Under the pieces are notes generated by a model. The model ran no database searches. It was given only the letters and a program-made list of their open reading frames with translations, and was not told the DNA's origin. From positions 41,001-105,000 of the forward strand of contig NZ_ACLQ01000008.1 in NCBI RefSeq assembly GCF_000174755.1: a DNA stretch of 64,000 nucleotides, given 5' to 3'. The translations under genes were made by a program, and so were the position numbers. Below, one piece after another: positions 1 through 8,178 of this stretch; within the stretch, counting starts at the first letter, position 1, and the number at the start of each line of letters is the position of its first letter. This DNA comes from Capnocytophaga gingivalis ATCC 33624. GTDB taxonomy: Bacteria; Bacteroidota; Bacteroidia; Flavobacteriales; Flavobacteriaceae.

Positions 1-871
1 CAAAGTTTTCCTTGAGATCGTAAATCATCAATTCGTATGTTTCCTCATCATTCTCATTTTTTGCATTTTGCAAGGAAAGAGGGGTATTGTAATCAGACGA
101 ATTTTCAGGAAAGAAATAATTATATTTATGTTTAAGCTGATTAAAGAGTTTGTCTTCTCCTGTAATTACGTTGTAAGTACGAAGCTCTAAAATTTTATTG
201 TAATATAGAATATCTCCATTCTGATGAATAGGATAATACTGATAAGCAGTGAGTTTTTTAGGTATCTCATATAACTTTACAGAGTCTTTACTTAATACAT
301 CTGCTAAAAAACGAATTTCATTCTTTTCACATTTGAGAAATCGACCATCAAAATCACTATAATAAGTTTCATCCCCTCTATGGTAAATATCTATTTTTTT
401 GAACTGAAAAGTTGTATGATTAAGGAGATATACATATTTATTTTTATCCCCAGAAGTCTTTATAATGCTATAATCTTTTGTATAGGCTACCATATCATAG
501 ACATCATTTCCTTCAAGAATGAGTTCCTTGTAGGATTGCCCTCTATCCGTAGAGATATAGAGTACCGCTTGCTTTTCTGTTGCTGTAGGGTCAAAATTAG
601 GAGTGTCCTTTTGAGCTCCCAAGATAATGACATTCTCCATAGGGGAAAACACCAAACTCAATTCCTTGTCCGAACCTGGATTGAATCCATGGTTTCTCTT
701 TTTGTACAAATCCATAAAGTTGTATTTGGCAGTCCATTTCATATTATCATCCTTAGTTTCTTTGACTTCTTTGGTTTCTTGGGGTTCTTTGTTTTCTTTA
801 TTATCTTTAGTTTTAAAGAAACAAGAAGTTAGGAATATCGCTAAGAGTAAAAATAATAATATCTTTTTCAT
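1..871 (-). CDS. Lipoprotein of unknown function, 3' end outside window
   Basis: The gene runs leftward and is cut by the window edge after about 290 codons. The start at 871 gives a classic SPII signal: MKK, a leucine-rich core and a lipobox ending LTSC with the cysteine at residue 18. A Lys/Glu/Asp-rich linker follows, then a soluble region with a run of beta-like segments and phrases such as STDRGQSYKE and YYSDFDGRF, which recall photosystem-BNR or sialidase-like repeat proteins. That resemblance is only suggestive. A possible -7 element (TATATTTG on the minus strand, 890-897) lies just upstream. Function unknown; a periplasmic or outer-membrane lipoprotein is inferred. Confidence 0.75.
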   Translation of the reverse strand, partial: MKKILLFLLLAIFLTSCFFKTKDNKENKEPQETKEVKETKDDNMKWTAKYNFMDLYKKRNHGFNPGSDKELSLVFSPMENVIILGAQKDTPNFDPTATEKQAVLYISTDRGQSYKELILEGNDVYDMVAYTKDYSIIKTSGDKNKYVYLLNHTTFQFKKIDIYHRGDETYYSDFDGRFLKCEKNEIRFLADVLSKDSVKLYEIPKKLTAYQYYPIHQNGDILYYNKILELRTYNVITGEDKLFNQLKHKYNYFFPENSSDYNTPLSLQNAKNENDEETYELMIYDLKENF

Positions 872-925
872 AAGAATAGGTTTTTTCTGCAAATATAGGA
901 ATAAAAACAAAAAAGCAATACTTTT

Positions 926-1330
926 TTATTCTTCTTCTCTTCTATAATTTAAACAATCACAAGGAAAATTTTTTATATAGTAATCACTCTGAAAATTACA
1001 ATCTTTCAAATTTATTGTATATTCTCCTTTTTGAAAATGTAGGTTTTGAATGAGGATTTGTTTTCTTTCTTCTAAACTTAGGATGATACTCATAGTATCT
1101 TTCTTATAAATAAAAATATTTTTACCATTATTGCTTATTGCTATAGGCATTGTTTTTTTCATAGACAAAGACAAAAAATAAATCGTTGTTTTTATATTAT
1201 TAGCCTTTATCTTTTTTACAAATAGAGGTTTTTTTGAAAAAGAAATACTATCAACTATAATTATAGAAGGTAAGGGCTGAGCATTGGAATAAAAAAATAA
1301 GAATGATAAGAAAATAATTAGGTATCTCAT
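926..1330 (-). CDS. Small exported protein of unknown function
   Basis: A 134-residue protein with an N-terminal hydrophobic signal (MRYLIIFLSFLFFYSNAQ) and probable SPI cleavage after Ala-Gln, common in Flavobacteriia. The mature part is basic, beta-rich and ends with two cysteines in the context FPCDCLNYRREEE. The start is supported by a minus-strand TATATTTG element at 1354-1361, 24 bases upstream. No family recognised. It is co-directional with the lipoprotein gene on its left but has its own promoter-like element. Confidence 0.6.
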   Translation of the reverse strand: MRYLIIFLSFLFFYSNAQPLPSIIIVDSISFSKKPLFVKKIKANNIKTTIYFLSLSMKKTMPIAISNNGKNIFIYKKDTMSIILSLEERKQILIQNLHFQKGEYTINLKDCNFQSDYYIKNFPCDCLNYRREEE

Positions 1331-1449
1331 AAATAACTAGATTTATTGTGATGCAAATATAATTGTAAGTCAGTGATTTGTTACATCGAACTGAGGTTAA
1401 AATAACCATCTAAGGGGGGTGGGGTTATGATATTTCTATCTGTAAAAAA

Positions 1450-1719
1450 TTAATTATCATCTATTTTCTCTATTATTTGTGGGTTATCTGGATTTTTAAT
1501 CTCATAAATACCTTTTTTGAAAGGTATTGTTATATTTATATCGTATTTTTTTCTTTCAAATGGATAAAAAATAAAATTAACAATCATTTTTCCTCCTGGG
1601 GCTAAACAATTAAGATACTTAGCCGTTTTTTTATTACCAAATCAGTCTTTCAAGAACTCCCCTACCATTATACGTCCGCCACTCTCTGGAGAAGCTTGAA
1701 TCCTATTTTTGCCGACAAA
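1450..1719 (-). pseudogene. Decayed gene remnant with in-frame stop
   Basis: Reading leftward, one frame stays protein-like from about 1719 to a TAA at 1450, interrupted only by a TGA at 1642-1644. The upstream part reads ASPESGGRIMVGEFLKD and the downstream part FGNKKTAKYLNCLAPGGK, followed by a basic beta-rich tail. The TGA could be a mutated TGG (Trp). A 45-residue ORF starting at 1587 is all that could be translated. The 5' end is missing: the frame runs into the promoter of the next gene. Family not recognised. Confidence 0.45.
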
Positions 1720-1743
1720 TATACAAAATAATTCGTATATTTG
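1708..1743 (+). promoter_or_regulatory. Bacteroidota-type promoter for the ABC-F gene
   Basis: TATATTTG at 1736-1743 matches the -7 consensus TAnnTTTG and TTTG at 1708-1711 is a -33 candidate, with slightly wide spacing of 24. The TTG inside the -7 box would be a spurious start; the ATG at 1765 lies 21 bases downstream. Confidence 0.6.
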
Positions 1744-1764
1744 CACCTAATTTTTCACTTTATT

Positions 1765-3456
1765 ATGGCAGACGATAAAAAAATCATCTTTTCCATGAAT
1801 AAGGTTAGCAAAACCTATTCATCGACAAACAAACAGGTGCTCAAGGATATCTACCTGAGTTTCTTCTATGGGGCTAAGATTGGTATTCTGGGGCTTAATG
1901 GGGCGGGTAAGTCGTCCCTATTAAAAATTATCGCCGGAGTTGACAAAAACTATCAGGGAGAAGTGGTCTTCGCCCCTGGCTATACGGTGGGTTACTTAGA
2001 GCAAGAACCGAAGTTGGACGAAGAGAAAACCGTCATTGAGGTAGTGCGCGAGGGAGTGGCCGAGACAATGAAGCTCTTGGAGGAGTTCAACCATATCAAT
2101 GATCTCTTTGGCCTGGAGGAGAACTACTCCGATCCGGACAAGATGCAAAAACTCATGGACAAACAGGCGGAACTACAGGACAAGATAGATGCCCTGAATG
2201 CTTGGGAGATAGACAACCAACTGGAAGTGGCTATGGATGCACTCCGCACCCCTGATCCTGATACCCCTATCAAGGTACTCTCAGGGGGCGAACGCCGTCG
2301 TGTAGCCCTCTGCCGCCTGCTCTTACAACAACCTGACGTATTGCTTTTGGATGAGCCTACCAACCACCTCGATGCTGAGTCTGTTCTATGGCTCGAACAA
2401 CACCTACAACAATATGCAGGTACGGTGATCGCTGTAACTCACGACCGTTATTTCTTGGACAATGTCGCTGGCTGGATCTTGGAGCTTGACCGTGGGGAAG
2501 GGATTCCTTGGAAAGGTAATTACTCCTCTTGGCTCGACCAAAAGGCAAAACGCCTTGCCCAAGAACAAAAGGCAGAAAGCAAGCGCCAAAAGGTACTCGA
2601 AAGGGAGCTTGAATGGGTGCGACAAGGGGCTAAGGGACGACAAGCCAAGCAGAAAGCCCGCTTGCAGAACTATGACCGCCTGCTCAGCGAAGACCAAAAA
2701 CAATTGGAAGAAAAGCTCGAAATATATATCCCTAATGGACCTCGCTTGGGTACCAATGTGATAGAAGCTCGCCATGTAAGCAAGGCTTTCGCAGATAAGC
2801 TCTTGTACGACGACCTGAACTTTGTACTTCCTCAGGCAGGAATCGTAGGGGTAATAGGTCCTAATGGAGCAGGGAAGTCCACCATCTTCCGTATGATCAT
2901 GGGCGAAGAAAAACCCGACAGTGGAGAATTCCTCGTAGGGGATACCGTAAAAATCGCTTATGTAGACCAGACTCATAAGAATATAGATCCTGAAAAAAGC
3001 ATCTGGGAGAATTTTTCTGATGGACAGGACTTAATCCTTATGGGAGGGCGACAGGTGAACTCTCGTGCTTACCTGAGCCGCTTTAACTTCTCGGGTAGTG
3101 ACCAAAACAAGAAAGTGGCTACACTTTCCGGAGGGGAGCGCAACCGCCTCCATCTGGCTATGACGCTCAAGGAAGAAGGAAACGTACTACTCTTAGATGA
3201 GCCTACCAACGATCTGGATGTCAATACCCTACGCGCCCTCGAAGAGGGATTGGAGAACTTTGCCGGATGTGCTGTGGTGATCTCGCACGACCGTTGGTTC
3301 TTAGACCGTATCTGTACTCATATCTTGGCTTTTGAGGGTGACTCTCAAGTGTATTTCTTCGAGGGAAGTTTCTCCGAATACGAAGAAAACAAGAAAAAAC
3401 GCTTAGGCAAGGAGGTCACTCCTACCCGTATCAAGTACAAAAAGTTAGTCCGATAA
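1765..3456 (+). CDS. ettA: Energy-dependent translational throttle EttA (ABC-F ATPase)
   Basis: A 563-residue soluble ABC-F protein with two ATPase domains in one chain and no membrane segments. Walker A motifs are GLNGAGKSS (about residue 43) and GPNGAGKST (about 355). Signatures LSGGERRR and LSGGERNR are each followed by LLLDEPTN. The linker has the basic helix EWVRQGAKGRQAKQKARL, the tRNA-interaction motif typical of EttA, and the length fits E. coli EttA (555). EttA binds the ribosomal E site and couples the first elongation step to the ATP/ADP ratio. The ATG at 1765 is preferred over an upstream TTG that lies inside the promoter. Transcribed alone: own promoter before, terminator after. 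Confidence 0.93.
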   Translation: MADDKKIIFSMNKVSKTYSSTNKQVLKDIYLSFFYGAKIGILGLNGAGKSSLLKIIAGVDKNYQGEVVFAPGYTVGYLEQEPKLDEEKTVIEVVREGVAETMKLLEEFNHINDLFGLEENYSDPDKMQKLMDKQAELQDKIDALNAWEIDNQLEVAMDALRTPDPDTPIKVLSGGERRRVALCRLLLQQPDVLLLDEPTNHLDAESVLWLEQHLQQYAGTVIAVTHDRYFLDNVAGWILELDRGEGIPWKGNYSSWLDQKAKRLAQEQKAESKRQKVLERELEWVRQGAKGRQAKQKARLQNYDRLLSEDQKQLEEKLEIYIPNGPRLGTNVIEARHVSKAFADKLLYDDLNFVLPQAGIVGVIGPNGAGKSTIFRMIMGEEKPDSGEFLVGDTVKIAYVDQTHKNIDPEKSIWENFSDGQDLILMGGRQVNSRAYLSRFNFSGSDQNKKVATLSGGERNRLHLAMTLKEEGNVLLLDEPTNDLDVNTLRALEEGLENFAGCAVVISHDRWFLDRICTHILAFEGDSQVYFFEGSFSEYEENKKKRLGKEVTPTRIKYKKLVR

Positions 3457-3462
3457 AAAGAC

Positions 3463-3497
3463 AAGGACATTGCCACAGAGGCAATGTCCTTTTTTTA
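3463..3497 (+). terminator. Rho-independent terminator after ettA
   Basis: A 12-bp perfect stem (aaggacattgcc / ggcaatgtcctt) with a 5-base loop, followed by a T run. Confidence 0.85.
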
Positions 3498-3516
3498 ACA
3501 AATGAACAAACTAATA

Positions 3517-4647
3517 TTATTTTGAAAACTCTACCTTGATGATTACCACCCCGTTAAGTCCTTTTTCTTTGAAATCTTCTGTACGTTTGGCACCTTTCTT
3601 GAATACTGTAGTGGAATTGACTTTCGTAATTTTCGAAAGCTCGCTTTGCGAATATTCCATTACATCTTTGTAATTGACCAATACCAAAGGGTAAGCCTCT
3701 GTTCGTTTTTGATTCTTGTTTATATATGCTTGATAATCACGGAGTGATTTCTTTAGTTTCGCCTTGAGGGTTTCATCCAAGTATTTTTCTCCTCCTTGGA
3801 GTGCTTCTGTCGAGGAAGTTGTAGCAGTACTTCCTGCTTGAGCCAATTCAGTATTAACTACTCTTTGTCCTGTACGAAACTCTTCCGATTTACGTTTTTT
3901 CTCCTCTTCCTTCGCTTTTTTCTCTGCCTCTTTTTGGGCATTGTAGGCAGCTACTTCACGTGCGTACTGCTGCTTGGCCTCATCTTCTGCTTTCTTCTTG
4001 GCTTCCTCCTCAGCCTTTTTCTTTTCTACTTCCTTCTGTATAGCTTGCTTACGCTCAAGTTCCGCCTTTTCTTTCTCAGCTTTTTCTTTGGCTAAGCGAG
4101 CAGCTTCCTTCTCATATTCAGCTTTTTTCTGTGCTTGCTGCTCCTTTTCCTTGGCTTTTTTCTCTGCTTTTTCCTTCTCTGCTTTTTGCTGTGCTGCTAA
4201 TACTTCTTCGTAGTTGGCATCAAAAATAGGTTTCCCTTCTGCTGCCCCAAAGTTATAGTTGAAAAAGAAGACAGGGCGGGTATCCTTAGTAGGTTTTGCT
4301 TTTCCAAAGAAAGCACACCAAGAAGCATTGATTCTTAGGTAGTACCCCCACCCTTCGAAATAGCGGGTATAAGTATAGTTCTTAAAACCAAATAGCTTGG
4401 TATTAAGGTTGTAATTACTTACCTTGAAAGCAGGACTACTTGTCTCTATATACTTGATTTTATTGCTCTTATCCACCCCAAGAAAATAATCTACTTTCTC
4501 TACAGTAGTTTTTTCTTTTCTAAGAAAACCCAGTGGAGTCTCGAGGGTTTCATTCAGGTGAGAGTCCTTCCAAGTCTCTTCCAACTTGGGCTGTGCAAAA
4601 GTAAAGAAAGAAGCACAGCAACATAAAGCTGTTAAAAATACTTTCAT
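3517..4647 (-). CDS. Exported coiled-coil protein, Lys/Glu/Ala-rich
   Basis: A 376-residue protein. The ATG at 4647 gives a good signal peptide (MKVFLTALCCCASFFTFAQ); a longer frame to 4740 has no plausible start context, and a minus-strand -7-like TATATTTG at 4693-4700 also favours the shorter form. Residues about 20-150 form a globular Tyr/Phe-rich segment; about 155-275 is a continuous charged helix built of KAEKE, KKKAEEE and AKEKEQQ units; the C-terminus is a small globular domain ending GVVIIKVEFSK. Long antisense ORFs over the helix are low-complexity shadows. Periplasmic or envelope-attached structural role is inferred; function unknown. Confidence 0.75.
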   Translation of the reverse strand: MKVFLTALCCCASFFTFAQPKLEETWKDSHLNETLETPLGFLRKEKTTVEKVDYFLGVDKSNKIKYIETSSPAFKVSNYNLNTKLFGFKNYTYTRYFEGWGYYLRINASWCAFFGKAKPTKDTRPVFFFNYNFGAAEGKPIFDANYEEVLAAQQKAEKEKAEKKAKEKEQQAQKKAEYEKEAARLAKEKAEKEKAELERKQAIQKEVEKKKAEEEAKKKAEDEAKQQYAREVAAYNAQKEAEKKAKEEEKKRKSEEFRTGQRVVNTELAQAGSTATTSSTEALQGGEKYLDETLKAKLKKSLRDYQAYINKNQKRTEAYPLVLVNYKDVMEYSQSELSKITKVNSTTVFKKGAKRTEDFKEKGLNGVVIIKVEFSK

Positions 4648-4853
4648 TTGTCTAATAATATAAAATTTTTGATTAAAAACTATTTTATGGCGCAAATATA
4701 CAAAAAATAAAAATATAAAAATATAAAAACTTTTCCACATTATGTAAAGGTTTTTATATTTTCACTTATTCATAATTTATATTCTCTGCTATAGATCATC
4801 TTTTTCGCCCCCTACCTATCTTATTAAAAATCAACATCATTAATCATTGATCA

Positions 4854-5289
4854 TTAATCATTAATATAGTTTTCTATATATTTCTTCAGGGGTTGTGGTT
4901 GTTGGGCAAGGTGATCTTGGATAAATTTTCTATCTTCCTCTATATTAGCACGATAGGGGACTATTTTAGGCAAATGCTCCTGCACGCTTAGGCGTATCAT
5001 GCGTAGCTCTATATTCTGAGGTTCTTTCCCTATAGCTCCCTCTATCAGCGCCTTTCCTTCCTTGAGCATCGTGCGGAGTTTTCCTGATTGTTTGGAATAG
5101 ATCATCAGAGAAGCTCCCTTGTAGGCTTCCTTGACAGAAGTATCGATGGCAGCCCCTTGCATAAGCTGGTAGAATCGCTCCTTCTGCTCCTTACTTTCTG
5201 AGGCAGTTGTATATGCCTTGCGTATCTCCTCTATGGATTGGGCTTGTATACAAAAGGTACTTAGGAAAAAAACAAAAAACTCTTAGCAT
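4854..5289 (-). pseudogene. Exported protein of aryl-polyene/flexirubin-type module, frame broken at a T7 run
   Basis: The body from 5262 down to 4854 is one open frame with no start codon of its own except an internal ATG at 5162 (102 residues). The expected ATG at 5287-5289 overlaps the TAA of the upstream dehydratase gene (ATGCTAA), a translational-coupling arrangement, but it is out of frame. Removing one T from the T7 run (A7 at 5266-5272 on the + strand) joins MLRVFCFF to LSTFCIQAQS, a textbook signal peptide, and yields about 144 residues. The mature part is helical and charged. The break may be a sequencing error, true decay or slippage-based switching. Confidence 0.6.
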
Positions 5290-5648
5290 AGCTTATAGGT
5301 ATTGGTGAGTTTCAGGGCTACAGTATCGCCAAAGGAGGTAGTATTCTTAACGACTATCGTATCGGGATGCTCAGCAAGTTCCAACTGTAGGGTGAGCTCT
5401 CCTGCTGTGTTAGGATTGATTAGGGTCATGAACTTCACCTGTGAGGTCTTGCTCAGAAATAGTTTCTTTTGAGTAATTTTTTCTGTAATATTCTTGATAA
5501 TCTGCAACATACACACTCCAGGGGTTACAGGATTGTCCGGAAAATGCCCTGCAAAAATCGGATGAGCAGCATTGAGGGTAATACGGCAAAGGTATTTTCC
5601 CTCTCCTTGTGACTCTATTTGATTAAGTGTATAAAAGTTTTCTAACAT
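5283..5648 (-). CDS. FabZ/FabA-like 3-hydroxyacyl-ACP dehydratase (hotdog fold)
   Basis: A 121-residue hotdog protein. The segment AHPIFAGHFPDNPVTPGVCM carries the FabZ-type active-site loop GHFPxxPxxPG with its catalytic His; the family helix continues as LQIIKNITEK. It is shorter than housekeeping FabZ (about 140-150), and the residue equivalent to the FabZ catalytic Glu is not clear (VTPGVCML), so activity is plausible but not certain. It lies between an exported lipoprotein gene and an exported protein gene, downstream of a LolA-like gene. This set accompanies aryl-polyene, flexirubin or dialkylresorcinol lipid synthesis in Bacteroidota, so a role in an envelope polyketide-like lipid rather than bulk fatty acids is inferred. 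Confidence 0.75.
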   Translation of the reverse strand: MLENFYTLNQIESQGEGKYLCRITLNAAHPIFAGHFPDNPVTPGVCMLQIIKNITEKITQKKLFLSKTSQVKFMTLINPNTAGELTLQLELAEHPDTIVVKNTTSFGDTVALKLTNTYKLC

Positions 5649-5664
5649 AATTTATTTATTTTCA

Positions 5665-6267
5665 TTACAATACGTCCAAGGTAATTTTTACTGGCACAGT
5701 GTGATGCTCTATGACTATCTGTGAGAGTTCTCCTGCTGCCTTATAGTTAGCTGCAAAAGTGGTATAGTGTTTTGAGCCTTTTATATTCTCCTGTTTGTAT
5801 ATTTTTTTATCTTGATTTTCAAATAGATACACCTTTCTTTTTCCTTCTGTTGCCACATAAGCGACCTCTTGATTATGGGTATACTTATCTGCGTACCTAT
5901 CTGCTTGTAACAAATCCTCGAAGTCTCGCTGAAGCAGTCTGATGAGTGGTTTCCTATCCAAGGCTTCAGTTATATATTCCACCCGCCAACCTTCCCCTCT
6001 TCTATAGTAGAACTGGAAAAGTGTATTGCCAAAATCGGTAATCAAGGCGATTCTATAGCTATCGGTAACCGTTTTTATCGCCAACACTCCATTGAAACTA
6101 TGTCCATAAGCCTCAATCGTGGCTCTTAGCTGGTGCTCTCCTATACCAAAATAAGGATGGGTTATCTTCTCCCCTGCTCTTTCCTTTTGATAGCCCTCTG
6201 GCAAAGAAAAAGAGGCTCCACAACTGAGTAATAAGAGGAAGATACTATAGCTTAAAAGTCGCTTCAT
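5665..6267 (-). CDS. Lipoprotein of LolA/dehydratase module
   Basis: A 200-residue lipoprotein. The ATG at 6267 gives MKRLLSYSIFLLLLSC, with the lipobox cysteine at residue 16; the longer frame from 6318 would bury the signal peptide and overlap the preceding gene more deeply. With the chosen start it overlaps the LolA-like gene by 23 bases, indicating tight coupling. The mature part is beta-rich (for example AIKTVTDSYRIALITDFGNT) and contains no catalytic motif I recognise. Small lipoproteins of this type sit beside LolA homologs in aryl-polyene-like clusters, which suggests help in moving the product to the outer membrane. Confidence 0.7.
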   Translation of the reverse strand: MKRLLSYSIFLLLLSCGASFSLPEGYQKERAGEKITHPYFGIGEHQLRATIEAYGHSFNGVLAIKTVTDSYRIALITDFGNTLFQFYYRRGEGWRVEYITEALDRKPLIRLLQRDFEDLLQADRYADKYTHNQEVAYVATEGKRKVYLFENQDKKIYKQENIKGSKHYTTFAANYKAAGELSQIVIEHHTVPVKITLDVL

Positions 6268-6862
6268 CAATAGGAGTATTGAATTGTTGGTGGGTAAAGG
6301 TAATCTCGGTATAGTCATCAGTGGGTTCTATAAGCTTGACACGCCCTACAGTTGCGTCAGGAGAGAAAAACAAATGTATCTCCTTGATATACTTGAGCAA
6401 GGTCTTATCCTTGGGCAAAAGTTTTGTCAAGGTTTCTTTCCCTGAAGTGAAAAAAGTAACAGCAAACTCTTTTTGGTCGAACATATCTCCACTTACCGAA
6501 CGAGTAATCAACTGATTAATCTTTTTAAAAACTTTATTATCGGCCTTCATCTGGGACACCTTCCCTGCATCGTCTACTTTGATATTATCTCCTTGGAATA
6601 CAATACGATAGCTATAGGGGGTGGTATAGCTCCAATTGAGCTTGTCTGGCTTGGAAAAGGCCATTTCTCCCTTGGTTTCCATATCCTTGGACATAAACTC
6701 CAGATGTTTCTTCTGAACAAAAGAAGCCTGCATTGTTTTGATAGCCTTATTCTTCTGCACTACTTTCTCTTTGAAAGCATTTGCTTGCACTTGTGTTAGA
6801 GGTTGTTGTCCCCAGAGCAGAGTGGTACATAACAGGCTCAGTAGTATGTATATTTCTCTCAT
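6245..6862 (-). CDS. LolA-like outer-membrane lipoprotein carrier
   Basis: A 205-residue periplasmic protein with signal peptide MREIYILLSLLCTTLLWGQ. The mature part has the LolA layout: an N-terminal helix (AFKEKVVQKNKAIKTMQASF), the FVQKKHL and GEMAFSKPDKLNWSYTTPYS strands typical of the family, and a half-barrel of beta strands. Housekeeping LolA shuttles lipoproteins from the LolCDE complex to the outer membrane. Adjacency to a hotdog dehydratase and a small lipoprotein suggests the specialised paralog that accompanies aryl-polyene-type lipid clusters. Same strand as metX, 46 bases downstream of it, so read-through from the metX promoter is likely. Confidence 0.8.
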   Translation of the reverse strand: MREIYILLSLLCTTLLWGQQPLTQVQANAFKEKVVQKNKAIKTMQASFVQKKHLEFMSKDMETKGEMAFSKPDKLNWSYTTPYSYRIVFQGDNIKVDDAGKVSQMKADNKVFKKINQLITRSVSGDMFDQKEFAVTFFTSGKETLTKLLPKDKTLLKYIKEIHLFFSPDATVGRVKLIEPTDDYTEITFTHQQFNTPIDEATFKL

Positions 6863-6907
6863 AAATCAATTCTTTAGTAAGTCCCTTACAATAACTATGC
6901 CATAAGT

Positions 6908-7870
6908 TTAGCTAAGACAAGGACGAATAAAAGCATCCAATTGGTCAAACTCAATCAGGAAAGCATCATGCCCATGTATGGAGTGAATCTCATGATAGGT
7001 GGTCTTCTTGCCCATTTGCTTTAGTGCCTCATAGGTCAATCGGTTTTCCTCTGGGACAAAGTACAAATCGGTATCGGTAGCTATAATGTGTATTTGAGTG
7101 GTAATAGGTGCCATAACCTGAGCAAATCCCCCTCTGTCCTTGCAAATATCAATAGTTTTAACCAACTGATTCATAAGCTTATAAGCCTCCAGTGTAAAGC
7201 GGTTTTGGAGTTTTTCCCCATGATGGAGTAGCCATGTCTCAGTATTGAAGAGGTTGCGCTCTATATTGATACTGCGGTCGAACTTTTCCTTGAGCGAAGC
7301 TGGAGTACGGTAACAAAGCATAGCGTGCATACGAGCATCATGTAGGGGATTGTTCCCTTCCAAAAGGCGTTCTTGGATCAGGCAGTTGGCGATAACCCAG
7401 TCGGTAGTCTTCCAGTCGGTAGCCACAGCGAAAAAGTGGGTAACATATTGGGGGGCAAGTGCCAACATCTCCCAAGCAATACCCCCGCCTAAGGAGCTCC
7501 CCGAAAGAATATCCACATGCTCCACTCCCAATAGTTCCAAACCTAAAAGGAAGATACGCGCTACATCGCGGGCTGTCCATGCCTTGTAGTCCGTAAGGAG
7601 TTCCCCCTTGCGATAGCCATTCCCTGGGATATTGAAACAGATCACCGTATGAGTCAGTGTATTAAAGGGTTGCCCCTCCCCTACGGTTTGGTTCCACCAC
7701 CCCTCCTTACCAATCACCTGTGAGTTGCCCGTTAGTGCATGATTGACCACAATCACAGGAGCCTCTCCCAAGGGTTGCCCAAAAAGCTGATAAGTAAGCT
7801 TTATCTTAGGGTACACTTTCCCTGAAAGTGTAGTAAAGTTATTGATTTCTATATATTTGAGCTCATCCAT
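6908..7870 (-). CDS. metX: Homoserine O-acetyltransferase family alpha/beta hydrolase (MetX)
   Basis: A 320-residue alpha/beta-hydrolase acyltransferase. Motifs in order: VNHALTGNSQV near residue 42 (family VxHALTG), NIPGNGYRKG, nucleophile elbow GSSLGGG around residue 125, charge-relay Asp in IIATDTDLYF and His in SIHGHDAFLIEF near the C-terminus. MetX transfers an acetyl group from acetyl-CoA to homoserine, feeding sulfhydrylation to homocysteine. It is shorter than proteobacterial MetX (about 380), as usual in Flavobacteriia. A close match to the Bacteroidota promoter lies upstream. No metY or SAM riboswitch is adjacent. A serine-type acyltransferase is a possible alternative. Confidence 0.85.
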   Translation of the reverse strand: MDELKYIEINNFTTLSGKVYPKIKLTYQLFGQPLGEAPVIVVNHALTGNSQVIGKEGWWNQTVGEGQPFNTLTHTVICFNIPGNGYRKGELLTDYKAWTARDVARIFLLGLELLGVEHVDILSGSSLGGGIAWEMLALAPQYVTHFFAVATDWKTTDWVIANCLIQERLLEGNNPLHDARMHAMLCYRTPASLKEKFDRSINIERNLFNTETWLLHHGEKLQNRFTLEAYKLMNQLVKTIDICKDRGGFAQVMAPITTQIHIIATDTDLYFVPEENRLTYEALKQMGKKTTYHEIHSIHGHDAFLIEFDQLDAFIRPCLS

Positions 7871-7927
7871 AGTTTTATTTTTCTATATCTCACTAAAGTA
7901 TATTATACTTCTTTTTATATTTGAGTG

Positions 7928-7959
7928 CAAAATTAGGTTTTTATAAGGAGATAAACAAA
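7928..7959 (-). promoter_or_regulatory. Bacteroidota promoter for metX
   Basis: On the minus strand, TTTG (7956-7959) and TAATTTTG (7928-7935) are separated by 20 bases, an almost ideal TTTG-N19-21-TAnnTTTG promoter, about 57 bases before the metX start. Confidence 0.65.
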
Positions 7960-7962
7960 TTT

Positions 7963-8115
7963 TTATAGTTTTATAACCAAAATAAAAAATAATATACTAC
8001 CGATTGTAAGAACCTCAATAGTAAGTAATTTCTCTTTTCTCCTCCATTGTTTTCTCTCCCCTTCTTCTCTGATAAGATATTCTACCTTGCGTGAGATTTT
8101 ACTTTTCCAATCGGC
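7963..8115 (-). pseudogene. Possible small membrane-protein ORF lacking a start codon
   Basis: The leftward frame ending at the TAA at 7963-7965 stays open to above 8115. It reads SRKVEYLIREEGERKQWRR and then a hydrophobic tail LTIEVLTIGSILFFILVIKL, i.e. an amphipathic basic helix plus one membrane span. A minus-strand TATATTTG (8114-8121) lies just upstream, but no ATG, GTG or TTG is in frame; the best start position carries ATC. Either a start-lost gene or chance. Confidence 0.3.
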
Positions 8116-8147
8116 AAATATACATAATTTTTCAGTGCTCCCAACAC

Positions 8148-8178
8148 TTTGTCATCTTAAAATAAAATAGTACCTTTG
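8148..8178 (+). promoter_or_regulatory. Bacteroidota promoter with ~125-nt leader
   Basis: TTTG (8148-8151) and TACCTTTG (8171-8178) are separated by 19 bases, a canonical match. The coding start is 130 bases downstream, leaving an unusually long leader. Confidence 0.7.

Noticed and set aside
380..947. Two rightward ORFs opposite the lipoprotein gene
   Set aside because: They are antisense to a lipoprotein frame with a clear SPII signal; hydrophobic content comes from the complement of Lys/Glu codons.
2124..2976. Leftward ORFs inside ettA
   Set aside because: Antisense frames of a highly conserved ABC-F gene with no start context or independent motif.
3796..4213. Rightward ORFs rich in Ser/Phe/Leu
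   Set aside because: Low-complexity antisense of the charged coiled-coil gene at 3517-4647.
7871..7960. SAM riboswitch before metX
   Set aside because: Only about 57 bases separate the promoter from the start; no aptamer-like stems are present.
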